Shown here in pieces: positions 48,188-57,960 of a DNA stretch of 64,000 nt (position 1 is its first letter; each line of letters begins with the position of its first letter). Location of the stretch: assembly GCA_016744995.1 (NCBI GenBank), contig JADGDG010000013.1, forward strand, positions 1-64,000, given 5' to 3'. This DNA comes from Gammaproteobacteria bacterium (GTDB lineage Bacteria; Pseudomonadota; Gammaproteobacteria; GRL18). A program made the translations under genes and the position numbers. The notes beneath the pieces were generated by a model. The model was not told the origin of the DNA. It ran no database searches and saw only the letters and a program-made list of their open reading frames with translations.

Positions 48188-50155
48188 TTATGGTGTAACG
48201 ATATTGAACCAGAAATTAAAAGTATCTAACATTGCTAAGAAATCATCAAAAACTTTCTTATCTCCTTTTAACTTCACTTTCCCGTCCTTAATCAACTGCT
48301 CAAAAGTTGATTCACCTAACTGAATGCTATTCATAGCTTTCATATTCAGCTCTAAAGTAACATCTGCTTCTTTAGATTGTGTTTGACTATGGTTAAGCAC
48401 TGCATTTTCTATAGTTAGTGTATAATGGCTATCAAGATCAGTAAAATCTACATTGATTTTGAAATTCTTACCCGCAGCCTTTTCTGAATTGAGCCGTACA
48501 GCAAGGTAATCAAATAACATGTCGGGTGACATTGCACGAATTGTGTCAGGTGTTGCCGTCACAAGACCGCCACTGCTTGGAATTCCATTACGTAATTCAT
48601 ATGCACCTTGAAGATAAACTGAACGCCATGGGCCAGATTCTGACTGGTAGCCTAGTTGCTCTAAAGCATCAGCAAGTAATTCTTTTGCTTGTGAGTTTTT
48701 GGGTTCAGCAAAAACAGCATGTTTCATTACCTCAGCAACCCAACGATATTCTCCCTTATCAAAAGACTTTTGTGCTTTAGCAATAACCTCTTTATTACCT
48801 CCCATGAACTCAATGTATTTTTTTGCAACCACTTCCTGAGGCAAGTTATTTAAATCCGAAGGATTACCATTATACCAACCCATATACCTTTGATAGACAG
48901 CACGGCTATTATGCCTTAATGTGCCATAGTAACCTCGTGTAGCCCAATTATTTTCAAGTTCTTCAGGCAGTTTAATCATTTCAGAAATTTCTTCACCATT
49001 GTAACCCAGGTTCATTAGCCGCACTGATTCATCATGGGTGAATTTATAGATATCACGCTGCTTCTTAAAGTAGTCGACAATTTCCTGATTTCCCCATAAA
49101 GGCCAATGATGACTTTGAAACTTAACAACAGCATCTACTCCCCAAGTTTCAATAGTTTCATTTAAAAAGCTTGACCATTTCTGTGCATCACGAACAACTG
49201 CACCACGTAGTGTTAAAATATTATGCATCGTATTTGTGGTATTCTCTGCCATCCATAATGCTTTCCACTCTGGGAACCAGGTGTTCATTTCAGCAGGGGC
49301 TTCTGTTCCTGGTGTCATTTGAAAGACCATTTTCACACCATCAATTGTAACTTCTTCTCCCGTTTTTTTAATTTCTTTTGATGGTGGAATTAAACCAGCT
49401 TCACCGGTTGAAGTTGTTTGTCCCAAACCACCATTAACTCCGCCTTTGGCATTTCGGGGTAACATGGCACCATACATAAAGATTGCCCTGCGTCCCATTG
49501 CATTACCAGCAATCACATTTTCAGACACAGCATGTTCAGTAAAATGTTCAGGAGCTAAAACTTGTACTTTCCCATTTTTTACATCTGCTGCTGAAATAAT
49601 GCCATGAGTACCACCATAATGATCCAGGTGGCTATGACTATAAATAACAGCAACAACAGGCCTTTCACCAAGCTCTTTATTAATAAGATCTAATGCCGCC
49701 TTTGCTGGCTCAGGAGAAATTAAAGGATCAAAAACAATCCATCCTGTTTTGCCTTTAATAAAAGTGATATTGGATAGATCAAAACCTCTGACCTGATAAA
49801 TAGTATCAGTCACCTTGAATAAACCATGAATCATATTCAACTGGGCATTTCGCCAGAGACTGGGATTGACCGTATCAGGGGCTGCTTTGTCCAGACTAAT
49901 ATATTTTTTGTATTCCTCAAGATCCCATACAGGATTTCCTTTGGCATCTTTCATTGTCACAACTTCAGGTTTAGTAATAAAACCACGCTGTGCATTTTCA
50001 AAATCTGTTTTATCGGAAAAAGGCAATGATTCCAAAACAGCCTGATTCGCTTTAATTGTATATTTTGATGCAGCTTTGGGGGCCGTTGCAGATAATACAT
50101 TTACCGATAAACATATAGATGAGGCAATAATGGCAACTTGTTGATAGAGCTTCAA
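48188..50155 (-). CDS. Alkylsulfatase of the metallo-beta-lactamase fold (YjcS/SdsA type)
   Basis: A 655-residue exported enzyme with a signal peptide (about 1-23). The metal-binding motif is HSHLDH (H174, H176, D178, H179) followed by YGGTHG. The middle has alkylsulfatase dimerisation landmarks (RGYYGTLRHNSRAVYQRYMGWYNGNP). The C-terminal ~120 residues are an SCP2-like domain (SPDMLFDYLAVRLNSEKAAGK). Known members release sulfate from primary alkyl sulfates such as SDS. A broken LysR gene lies just upstream in divergent orientation, the usual place for its regulator. Confidence 0.92.
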   Translation of the reverse strand: MKLYQQVAIIASSICLSVNVLSATAPKAASKYTIKANQAVLESLPFSDKTDFENAQRGFITKPEVVTMKDAKGNPVWDLEEYKKYISLDKAAPDTVNPSLWRNAQLNMIHGLFKVTDTIYQVRGFDLSNITFIKGKTGWIVFDPLISPEPAKAALDLINKELGERPVVAVIYSHSHLDHYGGTHGIISAADVKNGKVQVLAPEHFTEHAVSENVIAGNAMGRRAIFMYGAMLPRNAKGGVNGGLGQTTSTGEAGLIPPSKEIKKTGEEVTIDGVKMVFQMTPGTEAPAEMNTWFPEWKALWMAENTTNTMHNILTLRGAVVRDAQKWSSFLNETIETWGVDAVVKFQSHHWPLWGNQEIVDYFKKQRDIYKFTHDESVRLMNLGYNGEEISEMIKLPEELENNWATRGYYGTLRHNSRAVYQRYMGWYNGNPSDLNNLPQEVVAKKYIEFMGGNKEVIAKAQKSFDKGEYRWVAEVMKHAVFAEPKNSQAKELLADALEQLGYQSESGPWRSVYLQGAYELRNGIPSSGGLVTATPDTIRAMSPDMLFDYLAVRLNSEKAAGKNFKINVDFTDLDSHYTLTIENAVLNHSQTQSKEADVTLELNMKAMNSIQLGESTFEQLIKDGKVKLKGDKKVFDDFLAMLDTFNFWFNIVTP

Positions 50156-50203
50156 CGTTAATTCTCCTTAATAAATTTTTCAGATATTATCTCAGTAAAA
50201 TAG

Positions 50204-50420
50204 TATATTAATTTATTATTAAAACATCCAATGCAAAAATGATGCTTTTTTGATAGCTTTTATATATGTTAGCATTTCATGATGCATCTCAAGTACACCT
50301 GCTATTTAGAAGAAAATTATGCTCATGCAACTCAGAAGTTGTTTGTTGCACAGCCGACTTTAAGTTGTAATCCCTCAGTCACCTATCTTGATTTGAAAAC
50401 TCGTTTTGGCATTATGTTTT
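50204..50420 (+). pseudogene. Remnant of a LysR regulator gene with its upstream region
   Basis: From 50204 to about 50275 the bases match 55544-55615, the upstream region of the intact LysR gene. Then a stretch encoding EENYAHATQKLFVAQPTLSC matches its helix-turn-helix (50311-50372). A last piece near 50392-50415 (LKTRFGIM) matches LKTHYGIV near that protein's C-terminus. Two deletions removed the start codon and most of the gene; the first lies between GAAGAAAA repeats present in the intact copy. It is not functional. Confidence 0.75.
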
Positions 50421-50423
50421 TAC

Positions 50424-52202
50424 TTATGCTTTCGAAGTTCTACTAATTGATTCAGTTGGTGGGTACTGAATACTATTTTTCAGTGTATTAATTTGCTCGG
50501 TGGAAAATTCCGGAAATGGTAATTCCTGGTTTTTAACCATTTCATTTATTTTTTCTTCCGCCACTATTACTGATTCATCATTTCCCTGAACCGTCCGAGT
50601 CATTAATACCTGCTGTTCTGGAATAGCTAGCTTGATTGCCTCATGAGTCAGGATATCCAGTATGCGTAAGTTTATATCTTCAGAAATGGCTTTATATTCT
50701 GCTAAGTCTTTAGTATCAACGTAAGCATTCATTACGATAAGAAAGCAATCCCGTTCAATGTCTTCAAAACGAACCCGTGCTGACATATCAAGTATTTTTG
50801 AGTGTGCAATGATTAATGCTCGTAAGCTGATCAATAAAAGTCGTATTTGTGCTGATGTTGTTTTCAGGGAAACTCTTAATTCCTTTTTATACAAACGATT
50901 ATCAATAGCAGAAAAATTGACAACGCTACTGGATGCAAAAACCGAATTTGGTACAAAAACAACTGAGCGATCCAGTTTTCGAATTCTGGTTGAACGCAAG
51001 CCAATCTCTTCAACTGTTCCTGAAACATTACCAAACTGACAAAAATCCCCAGCTTGAATGGGTTTTGCAAGATATAATGTAAAAGCACCAAATACATTCT
51101 CTAGTGTTTTTTGTGCAGCTAATGCAACTGCCAGGCTGCCGATACCCAATCCAGTTAAAATAGTGGCAACATTATAACCTGCTTTTTCAAACCAACTCAG
51201 AATAATAATGATCACTATCAGTATTTTAAAAATAGTGATTAGTGGCCTGACAACAGCTAATGACTGATCATTTTTTATGGCTTTATTTATGACAATAGCT
51301 GTCACTAATTCAATAATACCTAATGCCAGAAAAATACCTGCAAGATAATTGAGCACTCCAGATTCCAGCCATATTCTAGTACTGAGAGGCAGTCCAAAGC
51401 TTCCAATGCTCAGATTAATAAAAACAAAGAACAAAAAAAGTCGCAAGGGAATGCGTATAAACTTAAGCATATTTTCTTTATAAAGCCTGGAAAAAGAAAA
51501 CAGTACTTGTAAGAGCGCGCGAGCTAGAGCCGACAAAACCCAGCTCATAATTACAAGGAGAAGCAAGCCTATAAATTGCCAGTTTTGCAGGCCAAAAATT
51601 TCAAAATCTGGTAAATGATTCGATATGGATTCAATAATTGGGTTGTAACCTAATTCCTTCCATAATTCAGGTATGTGAGCAACCGTTGTGCTTGATACCT
51701 TCCAGATATTACCATTTTTATTATCAGGCACCCGTTGAAGGTAAATGGGAATTTTATCGGTTCTGGTCTCCAAATGGCCGATAAGATCTCGATAAATGGG
51801 TAAACCGTCATTTTTATGCCCTTCATATTTATCGCTGATAAGCGAAAGGTCAAGAACTCTTTGTTGCTTCCAGAGTATATGAAGTTGCCGCACAAAAGAT
51901 TCTGCCTGCTGATTAGATACTTCTGGTTCAACATAACGAAGATCCAGATAATTTGCAGCCTCTTTCCAGTTTCGGTTATTAAGATTATCTCTAAGAGCTA
52001 TCAGTGTTTTTAGTGGTGTACTTCTATTAAATGCTTCATTTTCATTATTCTCAACTTTATTTTCACTAATGCCATCACTTCTTTTTTCAGCCTCAGTAAT
52101 ATCTTTAATGGTTAAGTCTTTCGCAAATACTTGTGGGATACATAATATCAGTAACCACAATAACACATGAAAGGTTTTTTTTATTGTCAGTTGTTTTAAC
52201 AT
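50424..52202 (-). CDS. MscS-family mechanosensitive channel with periplasmic N-terminus
   Basis: A 592-residue protein with a signal peptide (about 10-27) and a periplasmic part to about 190. Four or more membrane segments lie between about 205 and 365. The pore helix and MscS beta domain carry LGIGSLAVALAAQKTLENVFG, VEEIGLRSTRIRKLDRSVVFVPNS and VNFSAIDNR. The C-terminal part is cytoplasmic. It should open under membrane tension and release solutes. It follows the LysR remnant tail-on and is not part of the sulfatase transcript. Confidence 0.88.
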   Translation of the reverse strand: MLKQLTIKKTFHVLLWLLILCIPQVFAKDLTIKDITEAEKRSDGISENKVENNENEAFNRSTPLKTLIALRDNLNNRNWKEAANYLDLRYVEPEVSNQQAESFVRQLHILWKQQRVLDLSLISDKYEGHKNDGLPIYRDLIGHLETRTDKIPIYLQRVPDNKNGNIWKVSSTTVAHIPELWKELGYNPIIESISNHLPDFEIFGLQNWQFIGLLLLVIMSWVLSALARALLQVLFSFSRLYKENMLKFIRIPLRLFLFFVFINLSIGSFGLPLSTRIWLESGVLNYLAGIFLALGIIELVTAIVINKAIKNDQSLAVVRPLITIFKILIVIIIILSWFEKAGYNVATILTGLGIGSLAVALAAQKTLENVFGAFTLYLAKPIQAGDFCQFGNVSGTVEEIGLRSTRIRKLDRSVVFVPNSVFASSSVVNFSAIDNRLYKKELRVSLKTTSAQIRLLLISLRALIIAHSKILDMSARVRFEDIERDCFLIVMNAYVDTKDLAEYKAISEDINLRILDILTHEAIKLAIPEQQVLMTRTVQGNDESVIVAEEKINEMVKNQELPFPEFSTEQINTLKNSIQYPPTESISRTSKA

Positions 52203-52449
52203 TTTTTGATTTACTCGTTAGTTTTGCATTGCACAATAAGTATAAGAAATCAAAAAGGAATTCCTTCTGCAAAGATAAATTTGCCATCATATTTAAGGCA
52301 GATTCAAAGCTTAAAATATTAGCTTCATGGAGTATGTTATATTGATTAATTACTTTTTAAAGCAGGTGGCATTATCACCATTAAGTAACTTAACGTAACA
52401 CATAGCATTATCAACAGAACAAATTAACTTATCAAATTTAATATACTAA

Positions 52450-53484
52450 CTAAGAATTGAGTGAGGCTAACTCTTTATATGCTTTATCAAAAGGCGTATA
52501 TTCATCATCATTATCAGCATGCCCTTCATGCAACCAGAGATTTTTATTCACCAAAATATATTCCATACTGACCGTTGTTGCTTCGTATACAATATTACCT
52601 AGAGCTGATTCAATTCTTTTTTCATCACTATAAAATTGTTCTGATAAAGCCAGTATAATACTCGGGTGCATCTCCCAGTTCTCTGCAATTTTAATAGACA
52701 GATGTTTAGATAGCTTTAATAAGCTTTCCTGAAATTGCAAAGATCTTGGTGCTATTGTAAATTCTTTTATTTCATTTAACTTTTTAATAACAATTACCAT
52801 GCCAAGATTGCCCAGAATTCCAGCTAAATAAGCATCAAATGGATCATATTTGTATATTTCTGCAAGAGTGCGACAGGCTGCAGCTGTATTAACTGCATGA
52901 GCCCATATTTTTGTACCTGAGTGTTTAAGAAAATAACCACTTTCAAACATCATAATGGGCTTAAGAGCCACCTTCATAATTGCTATACGTATTTCCAAAA
53001 GACCCATTTTAGCTATTATATGCTCCAGTTGTTCATCTTTAACCTTCAAGTTATATGCAGAACTATTAGCCACTTTAATTATTTCAACCAATATAACAGG
53101 ATCTGAAGCAATTATATCGGCAACTTGTTTCCAATTAAAATCATCTGTTTTTAAAAGATGAAGTAGTTTTGGAACAATACCTGGTAGTCGAGGAATGTCT
53201 TTAGTTTGAGAATGATCCCACTTAATTGTTTTTTCAAGCGATTTAATTGCATCACTTTCAAAAGTATTCAAACTCACTTCCAAAAGAGAACTCACACCAA
53301 TAAAATATTGAAAATACTTACCTTCCAGTTTCGAGTACAAGCTTCCATTCTGGGCTGACCATGGAGATATTTTTGATGCTTGATTACTTCCAACAACCTC
53401 TATTGAAGCTTTAGAGAAAGGCTGAGTATATTCAGCATTATTGCCTGTAAGAAAAAAAGCTTTTATTCTATTTATAAATTCCAT
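52450..53484 (-). CDS. HDOD-domain signalling protein
   Basis: A 344-residue protein when started at the ATG at 53484 (MEFINRIKAFFLTGNN); the frame is open 24 codons further to a TTG. The HDOD domain spans about residues 90-290 (IPRLPGIVPKLLHLLKTDDF, ASDPVILVEIIKVANSSAYN, YLAGILGNLGMVI, SEQFY). HDOD proteins lack the catalytic HD pair and act in signalling, often beside HD-GYP or GGDEF genes, as here. The start is uncertain; no good ribosome binding site is visible for either. Confidence 0.82.
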   Translation of the reverse strand: MEFINRIKAFFLTGNNAEYTQPFSKASIEVVGSNQASKISPWSAQNGSLYSKLEGKYFQYFIGVSSLLEVSLNTFESDAIKSLEKTIKWDHSQTKDIPRLPGIVPKLLHLLKTDDFNWKQVADIIASDPVILVEIIKVANSSAYNLKVKDEQLEHIIAKMGLLEIRIAIMKVALKPIMMFESGYFLKHSGTKIWAHAVNTAAACRTLAEIYKYDPFDAYLAGILGNLGMVIVIKKLNEIKEFTIAPRSLQFQESLLKLSKHLSIKIAENWEMHPSIILALSEQFYSDEKRIESALGNIVYEATTVSMEYILVNKNLWLHEGHADNDDEYTPFDKAYKELASLNS

Positions 53485-53635
53485 ACTATTTCTAATACTA
53501 TTTTTGATTCTACTGATGATATATAAATTGTTGCTTAATTTGATACTATCATTCAATGAGTTTAATAAACAGCCTATTAATTATAATGAACTTCAAATAT
53601 TTTTTAGGGTATATTTTTTGTGTAATAAAATAGAC

Positions 53636-54844
53636 TCATATCATATCGAGATATTTCTGAGGATCCACATTCCAATTTTTATCTGATTCAGAGGTAATTA
53701 CTTTAAGTTTTTCCTGCTTCGAAAGATCAATTAATTTGGGTTCAATTGTTTCACGCTTTTTTGTATTTAAAAAAACAATTACACGAGGGAGAAGTATATT
53801 TTTAGTGTTTTCCACAACAACGGCCAGATGCTGGTTACTTAACATGACCAGCGTAGCTGGAGGATAAATACCAACACATTGAATAAATTCTTGGATGAGT
53901 TGCGGGTTAAAATGAGAATTAGTCCAGGATAGCATTCGTTTCAATACTACGGAGGGATCTTTCCCCTTGTGATAACAGCGATCAGCTGTTAGCGCATCGT
54001 AAACATCAACAATAGCTGACATTTGTCCTATTTGACTAATTTCATCCTCTTTTTTTCCATCAGGGTAGCCAGAACCATCATATTTTTCATGGTGCAGGGC
54101 GGCAACATCCAGTGCATTTTGATTGATTCCAGGAGTTTTTTCCAAAATAATTTTGCTGTCGACCACATGACGACGCATTATGATAAATTCTTTGTCTGTC
54201 AGTTTACCCGGCTTATTTAGAATTTCGGGTGGTGTCAAAGTTTTACCAATATCATGTAATAGTCCACCCACCCCAACATCCTGAATCATTTGAGGTGACA
54301 TCCTGCGATATTTCGCAAAGGACATCATCAAAACACCTATATTAACAGAATGTTCAAATGTGTAGGTGTCCATATGGCGAATACGTGACAGGCCAAGTAA
54401 AGCATTATGGTTTTCCAACACTGACTCTGCCATTTTGTCTACAATTGGAGTTACTAATTCCATTTCAACTTGTTGCCCCAGTTTGACATTGGACATAATT
54501 GTTGTAATAGCGTGTTCAGCATGCCTTTTAATTTTTTTTGCTTCTCGACGCATCTGAATCAGGTTGTTTCTTTTGGGGGCTGCACTCTCTTTCTGTGACG
54601 TTAGATTTGGATTTGTTTTAACAGGTATTGATTTGGGTTTATTTTTCACTACATCCAAACCTTTTTCTGTATTTATTTTTAAGGTCTTTATTCCTGCATC
54701 AACGATCTTTTTAATATCATCTTGTTTCGAAATAATAAATTGGTTGCGTGCAAACGGATGATTGATCCATGTACAATCCAGCTCATGGATATACATTCCT
54801 TTTTTAAGCTTGTTAGTATGAATTGTTTTTATAATATTGTTCAT
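53636..54844 (-). CDS. HD-GYP cyclic-di-GMP phosphodiesterase with DUF3391
   Basis: A 402-residue cytosolic protein. DUF3391 covers the first ~75 residues (KLKKGMYIHELDCTWINHPF). After a linker the HD-GYP domain follows, with the metal-binding HDIGK, then HHEKYDGSGYPDG, the diagnostic GYP motif, and IVDVYDALTADRCYHKG. It should hydrolyse cyclic di-GMP and so oppose the cyclase at 11878. The gene lies 79 bases before the longest possible HDOD frame, same strand, and the two may be co-expressed. Confidence 0.92.
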   Translation of the reverse strand: MNNIIKTIHTNKLKKGMYIHELDCTWINHPFARNQFIISKQDDIKKIVDAGIKTLKINTEKGLDVVKNKPKSIPVKTNPNLTSQKESAAPKRNNLIQMRREAKKIKRHAEHAITTIMSNVKLGQQVEMELVTPIVDKMAESVLENHNALLGLSRIRHMDTYTFEHSVNIGVLMMSFAKYRRMSPQMIQDVGVGGLLHDIGKTLTPPEILNKPGKLTDKEFIIMRRHVVDSKIILEKTPGINQNALDVAALHHEKYDGSGYPDGKKEDEISQIGQMSAIVDVYDALTADRCYHKGKDPSVVLKRMLSWTNSHFNPQLIQEFIQCVGIYPPATLVMLSNQHLAVVVENTKNILLPRVIVFLNTKKRETIEPKLIDLSKQEKLKVITSESDKNWNVDPQKYLDMI

Positions 54845-55006
54845 AAAATGATATTGTTCCTAATAATTTAGAACATTCAGAAATGTTGATATGTTGGAAT
54901 TTACTCTTTGAAGCCAAAGTTATCATCACGAAGTATTTGAGGATAGGTACAAAAAAGTTCAACTTTTATGGTGAATCATGATTAAACTTATTTAAGAGAA
55001 TGATTG

Positions 55007-55318
55007 CTATTTAACAATACTAAACAACTCATCATATTTAAACATTTTTAATATGCTAATTAAGCTTTCTCGACAATTTTTTAGAATAACGTTGCTTGCA
55101 TCCCCACCTGCATGATTACGAAGTATCAATAGTACACTTAAACCTGAGCTGTCAATGAGTTCTGTTTGAGATAAGTCAACTATATAGCTGTAGTTATTAT
55201 CAGAGGGTATTGTCCTAATTAATTTTCTTACTTCATCAGTATTGTTGGAACCTAACTTTCCTTTAATTTTTATTTGAACCCATTTATCTGAGTCATTTAC
55301 CGTCAGTTCAATACTCAT
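55007..55318 (-). CDS. STAS-domain anti-sigma factor antagonist-like protein
   Basis: A 103-residue single-domain protein of the SpoIIAA type. VDLSQTELIDSSGLSVLL holds the serine (in DSSG) that a partner kinase would phosphorylate. No kinase or phosphatase partner is encoded within a few genes. It precedes the HD-GYP gene on the same strand with a 162-base gap. Confidence 0.85.
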   Translation of the reverse strand: MSIELTVNDSDKWVQIKIKGKLGSNNTDEVRKLIRTIPSDNNYSYIVDLSQTELIDSSGLSVLLILRNHAGGDASNVILKNCRESLISILKMFKYDELFSIVK

Positions 55319-55665
55319 CTCTAGATTTCCGCTTAAAGCAATATTAAGTTTTAGAAGTTAACTATATTGGTAATAAAATTGCTAATAAAATTAGTCACAA
55401 TATAAGAAATATTCATAATATAGTTTTTAGTCATAAAATGTGGTATGAATACCAGAGAAATTGATCAAATCAATCATCATCCAATATCTTCAACGTTAGC
55501 CCCCTCAATAGATTTATTTTTCAAACACTATCATAATAAAAATTATATTAGTTTATCCTTAAAACATCCAATGCAAAAATTAATGCTTTTTGATAGCTTT
55601 TATACATGTTAAAATCATATGCTATATTTAAAAATACATCTGTTATTTAGAAGAAAAATGTACCC
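55319..55665. promoter_or_regulatory. Divergent promoter region of STAS and lysR genes
   Basis: An AT-rich region of 347 bases. The part 55544-55615 is duplicated at 50204-50275 upstream of the dead LysR copy. It contains AAAAA-N7-TTTTT dyad-like sequence (ATGCAAAAATTAATGCTTTT), a plausible LysR-binding site. No gene is seen. Confidence 0.5.
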
Positions 55666-56616
55666 GTGATTAATTCTCGATTATTGAAACAATTTTTTAT
55701 CCTGTCCCAGGAAGAAAATTATGCCCGTGCAGCTCAGAGATTATTTGTTGCGCAACCAACCTTAAGTCGCAATATTCAATCACTGGAAGAATCATTTGGT
55801 CAAAAACTGTTTGATCGAAGCCAACGGCACCTTATGCTAACTCCTTTTGGTAAAATGGTGGTTCAACATGCAGAAAAAATAACAATGGCAATGACGGCAC
55901 TTGACAATGAAGTCATGCAATTTACTAATTTGCAATCTGGAATTTTAAATATTGGCGTCGGGCCTTTTCCTGCTGAAAGTTCATTTAGTAAAACAATTGG
56001 TTTTTTTAATGCTCAATACCCTAAGATTATTATCAATCCAGATATCAATAACTGGGAATACTTACACCAGCAATTATTATTAGAAAGAATAGAGTTTTTT
56101 GTCGCTGAAACTTCCGACCTGAAGCATAATAAAAATCTCGAAATCACACCCTTTACCCAACATCCGGCCTTTTTTTATTGCAAAACAACTCACCCCATCT
56201 TGGAAAAGAAGAAAATCACACTTAAAGACTGTATTCAATACACTCTTATTCATACAGCCTTACCCAAGCGAGTTAAAATGACACCAGAATCAGCAATCAA
56301 CCTGTCTGATGCTTTTGATGCCAAAATTAAATGCGATGATCTCGGTATGAGCAAGAGCATTGTGATTAATAGTCAAGCTATTGGAATTGGCACCTATGGA
56401 ACAACAAAAGAGTTATTGCTGGAACAAAAAATTCAGATAATACCAATCACATCTCCCAACTTGAAAACTCATTATGGTATTGTGAAAAAAAAGGGGGCTA
56501 CTTTATCACCAGCAGCTGTAAAATTTCTCGAACTGCTTGATAAGGCTGAAAATGAACTTTGCCGACAGGAAATTGAATACTTTTCTTCAATTCATAAGGG
56601 TTTATTTCTCAGATAA
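55666..56616 (+). CDS. LysR-family transcriptional regulator
   Basis: A 316-residue regulator with a GTG start. The winged helix-turn-helix is at residues 3-62 (FFILSQEENYARAAQRLFVAQPTLSRNIQSLE, SFGQKLFDRSQRHLMLTPFG). The effector domain follows with ILNIGVGPFPAESSF. The ligand is unknown. A transporter gene follows 43 bases downstream and may be co-transcribed or regulated. Its upstream region and parts of its gene are duplicated beside the alkylsulfatase gene, so this copy may have a link to alkyl sulfate or fatty-alcohol use. Confidence 0.9.
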   Translation: MINSRLLKQFFILSQEENYARAAQRLFVAQPTLSRNIQSLEESFGQKLFDRSQRHLMLTPFGKMVVQHAEKITMAMTALDNEVMQFTNLQSGILNIGVGPFPAESSFSKTIGFFNAQYPKIIINPDINNWEYLHQQLLLERIEFFVAETSDLKHNKNLEITPFTQHPAFFYCKTTHPILEKKKITLKDCIQYTLIHTALPKRVKMTPESAINLSDAFDAKIKCDDLGMSKSIVINSQAIGIGTYGTTKELLLEQKIQIIPITSPNLKTHYGIVKKKGATLSPAAVKFLELLDKAENELCRQEIEYFSSIHKGLFLR

Positions 56617-56658
56617 TGCATTTACTCCTCTTTATTATAACTATTTGGTGCATGATTG

Positions 56659-57534
56659 ATGATTAGCTCAATCATTCCAATCGCTATCCAGGGTATTGTG
56701 ATTTTACTTATGTTTGTTGTTGGTCTGGAGCTGACAAGCAGACAGTTACGAGAACTGATATCTCATATAGGTACACTTACCCTGGTCGCTCTGCTTCAGA
56801 TCATGCTATTAGCACTGACTTGCCTGTTTCTCTACTGGATAGTACAGCCAGAAAGACAGATTATGTTAGGTATTATTCTGATTGCAGCCTCTCCTGGTGG
56901 TGCTTTGTCAAATTATTACACCCTTTTGGCAAAAGGGGATATTGCATTTTCTGTCAGTCTGACCACTTTAACCACACTGCTGTCATTTATTAGTATCCCA
57001 CTATTTATCAGTGGATTGCTTGCTATCATTGGTTCACCTGAGAGTCAGATTTCAGTACCAATAATCCCCCTGATCTATCAATTATTTTTATTATTAATCA
57101 TACCCGTATTAGCTGGTATGCTATTTCGTCATTTATTTTGCTCCTGGTATATTGCCCACCAAAAGCATTTACAAATAATAAGTTTCTCAGCACTATTACT
57201 ATTGATCCTCTTGATCACCTGGGAACATACCGATTATTTACTTGAAAAAATTGAGACTCTCGTTACTTTATCACTTTTATTTAATGGATTAATGGTATTT
57301 TCCGGTTTATTAACCAGTGGTTTGCTTCGCCTTTGGCTGCCTATTAACAAACAGAGAGTTATTGCTCTGTTAATTGAGCTGCCTGTTAGAAATCTGGGTA
57401 TCGCGGCTTTACTGGGGACTTCAATATTAGGTAATTCAGAAATGGTGGTACTTTGTACTGCATTTTTAATCTTACAAACACCACTAATCATTTTCACCAT
57501 CTTTTACTATCGCTCACATAAGCTTCAGCCCTAA
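56659..57534 (+). CDS. Bile acid:sodium symporter (BASS) family transporter
   Basis: A 291-residue inner-membrane protein with nine or ten segments. ASPGGALSNYYTLLAKGD is the family signature containing the sodium-binding region; ELPVRNLGIAALLG is the second crossover-type motif. The ATG at 56659 is preferred to an in-frame TTG one codon upstream. Substrates of bacterial members vary (bile acids, other organic anions, pantoate). The preceding LysR gene suggests regulated uptake of one compound. Confidence 0.85.
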   Translation: MISSIIPIAIQGIVILLMFVVGLELTSRQLRELISHIGTLTLVALLQIMLLALTCLFLYWIVQPERQIMLGIILIAASPGGALSNYYTLLAKGDIAFSVSLTTLTTLLSFISIPLFISGLLAIIGSPESQISVPIIPLIYQLFLLLIIPVLAGMLFRHLFCSWYIAHQKHLQIISFSALLLLILLITWEHTDYLLEKIETLVTLSLLFNGLMVFSGLLTSGLLRLWLPINKQRVIALLIELPVRNLGIAALLGTSILGNSEMVVLCTAFLILQTPLIIFTIFYYRSHKLQP

Positions 57535-57842
57535 TCAGAACATACTGAGTTGAGGCATTTTACCCTCTCCGTTTATTCATAACAGGTAATGTCTACTTTC
57601 TGGATAGATGCGATTATTTCTTATTTAACCTAGAGCACTGGTTTAGGTCAAACTTGGGTCAGTATTAAATTTATCTAAAAACATTACCAATATTTAACCT
57701 TCAAGGTATAACTGTCTTAGGTCACGACACTTGTACTTATCAACATTATAAATATACAGCCATCAATTTATTTATACTTACGCCACAAATAAGTGTAGTT
57801 ACTATATTTTTTATCAAAAATCACTAATTGGAGTTATTCTAC
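57535..57842. other. Intergenic region, nothing clear
   Basis: About 300 bases between the transporter and the first attC-like hairpin. I see no gene or strong hairpin. It marks the left boundary of the putative cassette array. Confidence 0.4.
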
Positions 57843-57847
57843 AGCCT

Positions 57848-57960
57848 CAACTTTGCGTTCAATATTCACCAGAGTTCCAGAGAAGAAATTGAAAAGGAAA
57901 CCTTTTTGCTATTCTCAAAATTTTGATCAGGCACTAATCTCTGGTGATACATTGCTATAC
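57848..57960 (-). other. attC-like hairpin 1 (3' of the zinc-ribbon gene)
   Basis: CAATATTCACCAGAG (57860-57874) pairs with CTCTGGTGATACATTG (57939-57954), with unpaired bases on one side as in attC sites. The right arm shares TGATACATTGC with the site at 59006. The stop codon of the next gene lies at its edge. Confidence 0.5.

Noticed and set aside
47907..48229. Two overlapping plus-strand frames at the inverted repeat
   Set aside because: They translate the inverted repeat and the purine tract (Lys/Glu runs) and have no ribosome binding site; not real genes.
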